Below are positions 12,419 to 19,869 of a DNA stretch of 23,509 nt, piece by piece. The notes below the pieces were generated by a model that ran no database searches, was not told where the DNA came from, and worked only from the letters and a program-made list of their open reading frames with translations. The first letter of the stretch is position 1, and each line of letters begins with the position of its first letter. Position numbers and translations under genes: made by a program. The DNA comes from a virus, in IMG/VR virus record IMGVR_UViG_3300024265_000206, positions 1 to 23,509 of that record. One strand, given 5' to 3'.

Positions 12419-13192
12419 ATGGCGTTAACGGAAGAAGAGACGATCTATAATCTGGCTCTTGGTCATATAGCTGATTACGAGGTTATAGAAGGTCAGACTA
12501 ATACAAAACAGTATAAAATATGCCAAAGGTATTACGAAAATGCCCGGCAGCGGACGCTAAAGGCTCATCCGTGGAACGAGTCTACAACGCGGGTCATAAT
12601 CGTACAAGAGACCTTTGGGCCTATCTTTGAGTTTACCAACAAATATGCGCTGCCATCCGACCATCTTTTGATCAAGTCTATCAATGAAAAAGGGATTGAC
12701 CTTTTGTTATGGGAGGTCGAAAGTGAATTCATAAAGACCGACGATGGACAGACACCCCAGATTTGGAGCGACGACAGTATTCTGTATTCAGCCGGAGAAT
12801 ACGTCAGTTTGTCCAGTATTACTTATTTGTGTAATGCCAACAATACATCCGCAACAGCTAACTCACCGGCTACTGACACGACTACATGGACAACTCAGGG
12901 TGGTGACCTCGAAGTAATATTCGTAAGGTATATATGGAACAACACCGACCCGACAACATATTCGGAAGACCTTAAAAATGCTATCGCGATGCAGCTTGCG
13001 ATCCTCATATCGACAAGGTTGACGAATGATGTTAAGACAAAGAACTCTCTTATACAGGAGTTTGAACAAATAACAATGCCCAAAGCGCGTTCCGTTGATG
13101 CGCAAGAGGGAAAGCCAAGAAGGTATTTTAACAGTAAATGGATAAGAGCAAGGCGAAGTTTTTCGTCACGCCGTTTAAGGAGCACGTTATGA
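12419..13192 (+). CDS. tail tubular protein A-like (gp11-like adaptor) with insert
   Basis: GAGGTG before the ATG is a strong ribosome binding site. The 257-aa protein begins EEETIYNLALGHIADYEVIE (from residue 5), continues with C-x-x-YYENARQRTLKAHPWN (35-53) and FEFTNKYALPSDHLLIKSIN (70-89), and ends with PRRYFNSKWIRAR, all typical of the T7 gp11 adaptor that joins portal and nozzle. Between the first domain and the last helices is an insert (about residues 116-158: WSDDSILYSAGEYVSLSS... ending TTTWTT) with Trp, Gly, Tyr and Cys spacing like small carbohydrate-binding (ChtBD3-like) modules. That similarity is by eye. The stop overlaps the next start (ATGA). Confidence 0.82.
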   Translation: MALTEEETIYNLALGHIADYEVIEGQTNTKQYKICQRYYENARQRTLKAHPWNESTTRVIIVQETFGPIFEFTNKYALPSDHLLIKSINEKGIDLLLWEVESEFIKTDDGQTPQIWSDDSILYSAGEYVSLSSITYLCNANNTSATANSPATDTTTWTTQGGDLEVIFVRYIWNNTDPTTYSEDLKNAIAMQLAILISTRLTNDVKTKNSLIQEFEQITMPKARSVDAQEGKPRRYFNSKWIRARRSFSSRRLRSTL

Positions 13193-13758
13193 AGATTGCA
13201 AGAAAGTATTTGAGTGTATTGGTTGTATTGGCGGTTTTTTGTATGGCTCCTACTACAACTACAAAGGTTTTGGGGTATAAAAACCTGTTGGTATCAGCCG
13301 CAGGCGCTGAGACTGACCTGGTAGCCGCTACCGGATACACAGTAGGGATACCCACCGCTGCGAGTACGGCATTGGGGCCAAAAAGACTGATAAAACAGTT
13401 TGGAGCAGGACAGGAGACTTACGCCAACGTGACAGAGTTGCTATGTTATGCAACGGCCAGCGATAATAATAATGTCGATATTTCAATATACGGAGGTCAT
13501 GGCAGCGGACCGCCGGAATATCTCGGCAATTTCTTCTGGACGTTTGGCACCGCGATCCGGTCATCTGGTGTCAGGTGGGCGGATAGTTGCGTAGTAACCG
13601 GAACCCATATTAAAACTATTGCCGTAGCTGACAGCGGTAATGACAGGGTGGTAAAAGTTGCTTTTGACGCTATTGGATACGAATACCTTTACGCTATAGC
13701 CCATACGACTACTACCGGAGCGGCTACGAATATAACAGTAATAATGAGACCTTTTTAA
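13189..13758 (+). CDS. virion-module protein with signal-like N-terminus, 189 aa
   Basis: The ATG at 13189 follows AAGGAGCACGTT and overlaps the upstream stop (ATGA); the frame is open to an ATG at 13138, which lacks such a site. The first 20 residues (MKIARKYLSVLVVLAVFCMA) are a clear signal-peptide or membrane-anchor sequence. The rest is beta-rich with Gly/Ser/Thr turns (VDISIYGGHGSGPPEYLGNF, HIKTIAVADSGNDRVVKVAF, AATNITVIMRPF). It lies between gp11- and gp12-like genes, where no exported protein is expected. It may be a membrane-bound assembly factor or a tail part that touches the envelope. No family recognised. Confidence 0.55.
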   Translation: MKIARKYLSVLVVLAVFCMAPTTTTKVLGYKNLLVSAAGAETDLVAATGYTVGIPTAASTALGPKRLIKQFGAGQETYANVTELLCYATASDNNNVDISIYGGHGSGPPEYLGNFFWTFGTAIRSSGVRWADSCVVTGTHIKTIAVADSGNDRVVKVAFDAIGYEYLYAIAHTTTTGAATNITVIMRPF

Positions 13759-16206
13759 ATGTCTGACAGACTGATAAAAAACTCTTATAACTCTGGCGAA
13801 CTATCTCCATTGATAGACGGGCGTACTGACCTTTCCAAGTATTATAACGGATGCTCAAAGATAGCCAACGGTCTTCCTTTGTCGTATGGCGGTATTATTA
13901 AGCGTTCCGGTACGGAGTTCATTGCACAGGCTAAAACAAAGTGTAAGTTGTTTGAGTTTGAGTTCTCGGCCAACGACACCATGATAATTGAGATGGGAAA
14001 TCTTTACGCGAGATTTTATCAGGATGGGGCAAGGATACTCGAAGATGCTGTTACTGTAACAGGGATTACGATAGCCGACCCCGGCGTATTTACTTCAGCA
14101 GGGCATACGCTGGTCGATGGTGATTGGGTAGTCGTAACCGCCGCCGATATGCCTGAGATCGACGGCAAAACGTTTGTCGTAGATGATTCTGCCGCTCCGA
14201 CTTTCACTCTTGATACGATACAGGGCGACGATGTTGAGATAACATCAACATTCTCATCCGCTACCGTCGAAAGGGTTTATGAGATAGTAACCCCTTATTC
14301 GTCTACGGAAGTATTCGATATCCACTTTACGCAGTCTGCCGACGTTCTTTATATGGCACACACAGATATCCATCCTCAGAAGATGTCCAGATTTGCGGTT
14401 GATAACTGGACTATTGCCGATATTGATTTTACCGGCGGGCCTTTTCTTACTGAAAATATAGACGACTCCAAAACGTTAACCTTTACACACGATGAGGTGG
14501 CCTTTGAAGCGCCTTGGTATCATTTAGCCGGTGCAGAAGGAATCCTGACCTCAACGGGACATACACCGTTCCTTGCGGAGCATGTAGGAAGTTTGTGGGA
14601 GATAACAAAAACACGAACAGGCGATGTTACTATATCTCAAATAACAGCCGGAACATCTGTTTCTATAAGGGTCAAAGGCGACTTTTCTTTGTCTACTACC
14701 GGATTTGCTGGAAGTGATTCTGTAACCATACAAAGAAAAGAAGGGCTGGGTGAGTTTCAGGATTACAGAACATTTACAGCGGCCTCGTCGTTCTCTGCCA
14801 CAGAGTTATTTGATGATGTTTTTTACAGACTTGTAACCGTCGGGACTTTGGATAGTGCTATGTTTACAGCTAAGGAACAAATTCAGCATGGCGTGGTTCA
14901 TGTTGATTCGTTTAATAGTACATCGTCGGTTAACGTTACAGTAGTCAACGATGTTTACCATGACAACTCCGACCCCGTATCTATTGCAGGACTGACTGAC
15001 GGCGGTACAGCGGCAGCGGCGGGCGATGTAAATGTAAGAACCGCAGCAGTGCATGGTCTATCGACAGGAGATGCAGTATTCCTGGAAGGCATAACAGATG
15101 CCCAATACGATGTATTAAACACTGATGGGACTAATGATACTACTTTTGTTATAACTGTTCTGGACGTTAATAACTTTACTTTAGACGGAACGGATGGGAC
15201 AGTACCGAGGGTTGCCGGGGTTGAGGTTACTGTTGGAGTCGGTTCATTTGTACTGCTCTCTCCGACAACAACAACCGCTATGTGGGCAGAGGGGTCATGG
15301 TCCTCCGCTAAAGGTTATCCGGTATCGGTAACATTCTTTGAGTCAAGATTGTGGTGGGCGGGTACGGATAATCAGCCACAGACGTTATGGGGATCCAGAA
15401 CGAACGACTTCGAGAACTATACAAGAGGTACATTAGCAGACGATTCGGTTATAATAACTATCCAGGATAACAATTTGTCGGCGATAGAATGGATCGCGGC
15501 AAGAAGGTCTCTTGTTGCAGGCACCGCCAATAAAGAGTATGCGATACGTGCTAATAATATTGACGATCCGATTACTCCGGCGGACATAAAAGCTTCTCCG
15601 CAATCGACTCACGGTTCCGACCACCTGCAGCCGCAGACATTGAATGACGGTCTTTTTTATATTCAGCGGTCAGGCCGTAAGATGTGGATAATGAAATTTA
15701 GTTTTGCCGACGAAGAGTTCAGGTCTACTGACGGCACTTTGCTCTCAGAACATTTACTGGAATCGGCACCTACCGATATAGCTACACAAGGTGTTCCAGA
15801 ATCGGTTATCTGGCTTACCAGCACTGACGGGGTTTTGTTGTCGTTTACTTATAACTCGGACGAAGAGGTTGCGGCATGGGCAAGGCATTTAACGGGAACA
15901 ATGACATCCGATCTATTGAACGGCAAGTCTTCGCCGGACGCTTTATATGAATCGGTGGCAGTTATAGCAGGTGATGTGGAAGATGATGTTTATGTCTCGG
16001 TTCAAAGAATAGTAAACAGTAATACCGTAAGGTATATTGAAAAGTTCAGTACGAGGGTCTTCGATCAGCTTGACGAGGCAAATATGCTGGATTCAGCGGT
16101 TACAAACTTATCTGGCGAGGTGTCAGGTATTTTAATATTAGCAAGTGATACAGTAAGATTCGGAAGCGGGCTATTTGGTTCATCTTTATTTGGAGGTTCG
16201 ACATAA
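13759..16206 (+). CDS. tail tubular protein B-like nozzle protein (gp12-like), N-terminal part
   Basis: The 815-aa protein begins with the gp12 nozzle pattern: LIKNSYNSGELSPLIDGRTD (5-24), KYYNGCSKIANGLPLSYGGI (27-46), KRSGTEFIAQAK. Small beta modules of the E1 FCCH type follow (GHTLVDGDWVVVTAAD near residues 115-130, HGLSTGDAVFLEGITDAQYD near 430-450). Later come ESRLWWAGTDNQPQTLWGSR and QPQTLNDGLFYIQRSGRKMW, then RYIEKFSTRVFDQLDEANML near the end, and a Gly/Phe-rich tail RFGSGLFGSSLFGGST. It forms the conical tail nozzle. Typical relatives continue into a GLDHLEG domain that here is on a separate gene (16655-17341), so the protein ends early. Firm on family. Confidence 0.85.
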   Translation: MSDRLIKNSYNSGELSPLIDGRTDLSKYYNGCSKIANGLPLSYGGIIKRSGTEFIAQAKTKCKLFEFEFSANDTMIIEMGNLYARFYQDGARILEDAVTVTGITIADPGVFTSAGHTLVDGDWVVVTAADMPEIDGKTFVVDDSAAPTFTLDTIQGDDVEITSTFSSATVERVYEIVTPYSSTEVFDIHFTQSADVLYMAHTDIHPQKMSRFAVDNWTIADIDFTGGPFLTENIDDSKTLTFTHDEVAFEAPWYHLAGAEGILTSTGHTPFLAEHVGSLWEITKTRTGDVTISQITAGTSVSIRVKGDFSLSTTGFAGSDSVTIQRKEGLGEFQDYRTFTAASSFSATELFDDVFYRLVTVGTLDSAMFTAKEQIQHGVVHVDSFNSTSSVNVTVVNDVYHDNSDPVSIAGLTDGGTAAAAGDVNVRTAAVHGLSTGDAVFLEGITDAQYDVLNTDGTNDTTFVITVLDVNNFTLDGTDGTVPRVAGVEVTVGVGSFVLLSPTTTTAMWAEGSWSSAKGYPVSVTFFESRLWWAGTDNQPQTLWGSRTNDFENYTRGTLADDSVIITIQDNNLSAIEWIAARRSLVAGTANKEYAIRANNIDDPITPADIKASPQSTHGSDHLQPQTLNDGLFYIQRSGRKMWIMKFSFADEEFRSTDGTLLSEHLLESAPTDIATQGVPESVIWLTSTDGVLLSFTYNSDEEVAAWARHLTGTMTSDLLNGKSSPDALYESVAVIAGDVEDDVYVSVQRIVNSNTVRYIEKFSTRVFDQLDEANMLDSAVTNLSGEVSGILILASDTVRFGSGLFGSSLFGGST

Positions 16207-16655
16207 TGGCAACAAGACCAGTAACAGGAAATACAGGTTGGGGTACAACCTACGATACGTATGAGGAAGTTTCTCATAATTTAGACGGAACATTAAAATT
16301 GATAGGTAGCGAAAGTGATGGACACGTTTCGTCGATAATAACGGGGTTTCAGTTTTTTAATATAAACGGAGTATCGACTAAGGTTTATACAAAATACTTA
16401 ACAGGGACAAAAACCCCAGGTTCTAGTTTTAATAGTGCGCATGGACTTGACGATGCTGATAATATTTTACACGTAAGTTCTGCGGTAGAGAGTGATACTG
16501 GAATTTATCTAGTATATGACTATAGAGATGATGTAAATGCAACTAATCAATACGCATTAACTTATGATGACACTAATGTTATCCTTGGTTCTCTTGGTAG
16601 CCAGATAGATGGAGCAACCAAATATAGAATTAAAATAGAATACATAGGTCCATAA
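16206..16655 (+). CDS. probable small tail fibre-like protein, inserted in nozzle gene, 149 aa
   Basis: The gene shares its first base with the previous stop (TAATG) and its last with the next start. It is visibly more AT-rich than its neighbours. The product begins MATRPVTGNTGWGTTYDTYE and is beta-rich, with NSAHGLDDADNILHVSSAVE, then YDDTNVILGSLGSQIDGATK and a closing YRIKIEYIGP, a pattern resembling the C-terminal beta domains of tail fibre proteins that end in an I-x-Y motif. It lies where the nozzle gene appears to have been split. Likely a tail appendage or receptor-contacting protein; by-eye inference only. Confidence 0.5.
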   Translation: MATRPVTGNTGWGTTYDTYEEVSHNLDGTLKLIGSESDGHVSSIITGFQFFNINGVSTKVYTKYLTGTKTPGSSFNSAHGLDDADNILHVSSAVESDTGIYLVYDYRDDVNATNQYALTYDDTNVILGSLGSQIDGATKYRIKIEYIGP

Positions 16656-17341
16656 TGCCAGATTTAATATGCTATATACCTAATCATGGATACGCAGACG
16701 AAACGCCTGTATTTGTTTCGTGGCTTGGCGGTAACTTCTTTATCCATGATCCTGACCAGGACTCTTTCAAGCTGGAAGAGGCTGTCGATGGGGTTGTTGT
16801 TCAGTTCACCGAAACGATAACCAATGGGTTTGTAAGAGAAGATGCCGAAACTCCTATATCAACCATTGCCGGACTTGACCATCTTGAGGGCGAGACGGTC
16901 ACAGTAACTTCCGGCGGAGAGGTGATAGGCTCGTTTGTTGTGTCAAATGGCATTATTACTTTAAGTAGTGAACTTACAACCTATCAGGCAGGACTTCCGT
17001 ATACGTGTAAAATACGTTCTACCAGAATAGCTTCTCCGCAGATCGGAAATGCCCTACAGGGTCAGATCAAGAATATTAACAGGCTGACAACTCGATATGT
17101 CAAGACAAAAGAGGGTAAGGTAGGCGTAGAGTATCCGGTAACATCGAATTCCGATGAAGAAGTTATGACTGAATTCCTACAGGATATGAACGCGGTGTTC
17201 GATACTGATTCAAGAGACGTTAAAAGACCGGCGGACGGCGGAATGAATACTGACGGGTACGTTGTTCATAAGTCGGAGAAACCGTTCCCAATGACTATAA
17301 TAAGCAATGTTGTCGAACTTACGATAGAAGAAACCAGATGA
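16655..17341 (+). CDS. gp12-like nozzle protein, separate C-terminal part, 228 aa
   Basis: An N-terminal small beta module (NHGYADETPVFVSWLGGNFF, DSFKLEEAVDG) is followed by ISTIAGLDHLEGETVTVTSG (68-87), VVSNGIITLSS, YQAGLPYTCKI and, near the end, KPFPMTIISNVVELTIEE. The GLDHLEG...GLPY...PFPMTI series is the hallmark of the C-terminal part of T7-type tail tubular protein B homologues, normally in the same polypeptide as the N-terminal half found here at 13759-16206. It therefore probably completes the nozzle as a separate subunit. Start overlaps the upstream stop (TAATG); the stop overlaps the next start (ATGA). Confidence 0.65.
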   Translation: MPDLICYIPNHGYADETPVFVSWLGGNFFIHDPDQDSFKLEEAVDGVVVQFTETITNGFVREDAETPISTIAGLDHLEGETVTVTSGGEVIGSFVVSNGIITLSSELTTYQAGLPYTCKIRSTRIASPQIGNALQGQIKNINRLTTRYVKTKEGKVGVEYPVTSNSDEEVMTEFLQDMNAVFDTDSRDVKRPADGGMNTDGYVVHKSEKPFPMTIISNVVELTIEETR

Positions 17342-17763
17342 TAACGATTCGTAAATATAAAGATGGAGATATCGAGGCCATAGGCGAGGTCATTGAGCCT
17401 TTAGTAACCGAAGGCGTTAAAGAATACGCCGACCATAGTTTGTATTTAACAATGGATGTCAATGGAAAACCTATGGCATCCGGTGGATTAGTAGCATTAG
17501 ACGAAGAAACCGCCGAGGGTTGGGTGGCTATATCCAAGAACATGTGCAAAGAAAGTATATTTGTCAGAATGGGTTTACTAAGGGCACTGAGGGAGGCACT
17601 TGACGTTATTAATGAACATCTTGGTTTTCCGATGACTTTTGTCGGCGTGTTAGAAGGGTTCACCGATGGTGTGAAACTTGCAGGATTTCTTGGTTTTAAG
17701 AAGACGGATCAGACATTTACGAAAGACGGTCTTCTATATCACTATTATAAGGAAGTACGATGA
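17338..17763 (+). CDS. GNAT-fold internal virion protein A-like (gp13-like), 141 aa
   Basis: The product begins MITIRKYKDGDIEAIGEVIE and shows the GNAT strand-helix order: NGKPMASGGLVALDEETAEGW, VRMGLLRALREALDVINEHL, then AGFLGFKKTDQTF and HYYKEVR. The length and place match T7 gp13, an internal virion protein with a GNAT-like fold. The usual acetyl-CoA loop (R/Q-x-x-G-x-G/A) is not seen, so acetyltransferase activity is doubtful. Both ends overlap neighbours (ATGA at 17338 and 17760), so it is co-translated with nozzle and ejection genes. Confidence 0.68.
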   Translation: MITIRKYKDGDIEAIGEVIEPLVTEGVKEYADHSLYLTMDVNGKPMASGGLVALDEETAEGWVAISKNMCKESIFVRMGLLRALREALDVINEHLGFPMTFVGVLEGFTDGVKLAGFLGFKKTDQTFTKDGLLYHYYKEVR

Positions 17764-18200
17764 CATTACAAATACTAGCCGCTAAAGAGGAAAAGGAAAC
17801 AACAAAAGCGCGTGGTCGTGCAGAACAACGGATCGCAGAGTTTAATGCGAAACAAAAAGAACGCGAAGCACGTTCCGCTCAGGAGGCCGCAACCGCCGAA
17901 GAGGAACAGATTTCCCTACAGGAAAAGAAGTTTAAGGCCAGACAAAGGGTTCGCGGCGCAAAGGGCGGTATAAGTATATCTGAAAGTTCGACTATTGAGG
18001 TATTGGCAGAGACCGCAGGGCAGTTTTCAAGGGAACGTGCATTGACATTAAGAGCGGGTCTTGTAAGGTCTAATTTCTTAAGGTCTCAGGCTAGTCTTTT
18101 ACGTGCAAAAGGCAAGCTTTCTAAAGATTTTGCAAGGGTGGAAGCACGTAGTACATTTAATAGAAGACTGTTAACTTTAGCGACATCAACCCCTACATGA
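17760..18200 (+). CDS. small ejection protein (gp14-like internal virion protein B), 146 aa
   Basis: The N-terminal half is a long charged Ala/Glu/Lys/Arg coiled coil (KARGRAEQRIAEFNAKQKER). It is followed by RVRGAKGGISISESSTIEVL, RERALTLRAGLVRSNFLRSQ and a short basic tail. The RA-x-x-x-GI-x-x-S-S-x-x-x-VL pattern after a coiled coil is typical of small podovirus ejection proteins, which leave the virion during infection and form a channel in the outer membrane. It starts at an ATGA overlap and lies between the gp13- and gp15-like genes, as in T7. Confidence 0.72.
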   Translation: MTLQILAAKEEKETTKARGRAEQRIAEFNAKQKEREARSAQEAATAEEEQISLQEKKFKARQRVRGAKGGISISESSTIEVLAETAGQFSRERALTLRAGLVRSNFLRSQASLLRAKGKLSKDFARVEARSTFNRRLLTLATSTPT

Positions 18201-18210
18201 CAGGAATAAT

Positions 18211-19869
18211 ATGCCAGAAGTACCAAACTTTATATCGCAAAAAGCAGTGCCAATAGAAAGGGCTGTTCAGGCACCGGAATCACTTGCAAGGCAACCAAGG
18301 GATACCTTGTTGGGAGATATTGCCGCCGCCGGGGTTAAATTGTCAAGGGACGAGCTAAAAAGACGCAAAGAGCAGAAGAAACTCGATGCAATACTGGCTA
18401 AGAAGAACCGTGACGCTGTCGATACAAATTCTAAGGTAACTGCTAATTCGTTCTATACGGTCGCCGAGGAAAAACTGAAAGCATTTAAAGAGACCAATCC
18501 GCCGAGCGACTGGCCTGCTAAACAGGCCGAATTTTACAAAGAGGCTGACGGCGAAGCTGCCAAGCTTGATCTGTCTGACGAAGCGAGGGCGTCGGTAGTA
18601 GCCAGAGGGCTGGCAGACGCTTCTATATCGGCTCAAGAGACGAATACCCAGATGACAGTAGCGAACGTAGCTTCGGCAACCATAGCCACTGGCGCTGCTC
18701 TGGAAGCCGCTATAGTGGACGGTGGGGATGTCGATGCTGAGTCCGCCGAATATCTGGAAGCCGCTACTGTACAGTTTGGCGAGGAAAAGGCCAAAGTAAT
18801 GCTCAAAGAGAAGACGGAGAAGTCGGAGAAAAAGAGGGTTGATGCCGCCAATGCTGCACAACAGGACTTATCGGCAGCGAATCCAACGGGAAGAATGACG
18901 GCTATCGAGGCGGAAGAGGAATCAAGAAAACAGGGTAACGATCCGTCTTTGGGGTGGGAGGATATAGACGACTCAGACCTAAAGAGCATTAAGTCCTATA
19001 CGCAGACATTGATCGGTAAGCAAAAAACTCAATCAAAGGTTAACATGGAAGCTGCGTTGGTCGATAGTTACGATGCCATTCGTAACGGGGCTACTAATAT
19101 TGACAAGATGATAGATGTTAATAATGCCGATCCTGACCAGACCGACGAAGAAAAAATACAGTATGCCGAGAAAATACCAACATATTTTAACAAGATAAAT
19201 TCGACTGTTGTTCCGACGCAGACTAACGAGGATGTATATGATTTATTGACCGTTGCATCCGAGGCCGTTGAAAGAGGGGCGATGTCACCCAATGCTTTTG
19301 AAGAACTATTTGCAGATAATCGAGACCAGCTTGAGCCGGAGGACAGGCGAATATTACGCAGTAGGGATATCGTTGCCACAAGAACCATGCAGAACAGGTC
19401 GTTTACGGATGCTACCACAGAATCTAAAGCTGTGTTAGTTCAGGCGACAGAAGATGAGATAAGCGCAATGGAAACAGCCAGAAAGGTTGCTGAGCAGGCC
19501 GAAGATATTGACAAGGTTAACATCTTTAACGCCGCACTCACCAAGCACAGCGCCCAGATATGGCAGCAGAGTGTGTTGAGGAAAGAACTTCGGTCCATGA
19601 TCTCCCAGAATGAGAACTGGTCTCAGAAAGACATATTCACCGCCGGAGAGATACTTACAGGCCAGCTTGACATCCCTGACGAACAGCTTATAAGGATTTA
19701 CAGCAAGGCAAGGCCGGAACTTGACATACTTGGCAAATCGCCGATCCCAGCTTTGGATGATATATGGAAAGATATAAGCGAAGAGGACAGGTCTTTGATA
19801 CTTAATCTGAAACTGCAAGGGGCACCCGATAGCGATATAATACAGGAATTTGAAAGCGAACAGCCGTGA
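18211..19869 (+). CDS. internal virion protein C-like (gp15-like), 552 aa
   Basis: CAGGAATAAT precedes the ATG. The protein is almost entirely helical, acidic and Ala/Glu/Asp/Lys-rich, with several coiled-coil-like stretches (KRRKEQKKLDAILAKK near residue 50; ETARKVAEQAEDIDKVNIF near 425). It begins MPEVPNFISQKAVPIERAVQ, resembling the common N-terminus of podovirus ejection proteins (VP...QKA.P). There is no enzyme domain that I can identify. By position and shape it is the analogue of T7 gp15, forming the periplasmic part of the DNA-ejection conduit. It ends in a GTGA overlap with the next gene. Confidence 0.7.
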   Translation: MPEVPNFISQKAVPIERAVQAPESLARQPRDTLLGDIAAAGVKLSRDELKRRKEQKKLDAILAKKNRDAVDTNSKVTANSFYTVAEEKLKAFKETNPPSDWPAKQAEFYKEADGEAAKLDLSDEARASVVARGLADASISAQETNTQMTVANVASATIATGAALEAAIVDGGDVDAESAEYLEAATVQFGEEKAKVMLKEKTEKSEKKRVDAANAAQQDLSAANPTGRMTAIEAEEESRKQGNDPSLGWEDIDDSDLKSIKSYTQTLIGKQKTQSKVNMEAALVDSYDAIRNGATNIDKMIDVNNADPDQTDEEKIQYAEKIPTYFNKINSTVVPTQTNEDVYDLLTVASEAVERGAMSPNAFEELFADNRDQLEPEDRRILRSRDIVATRTMQNRSFTDATTESKAVLVQATEDEISAMETARKVAEQAEDIDKVNIFNAALTKHSAQIWQQSVLRKELRSMISQNENWSQKDIFTAGEILTGQLDIPDEQLIRIYSKARPELDILGKSPIPALDDIWKDISEEDRSLILNLKLQGAPDSDIIQEFESEQP

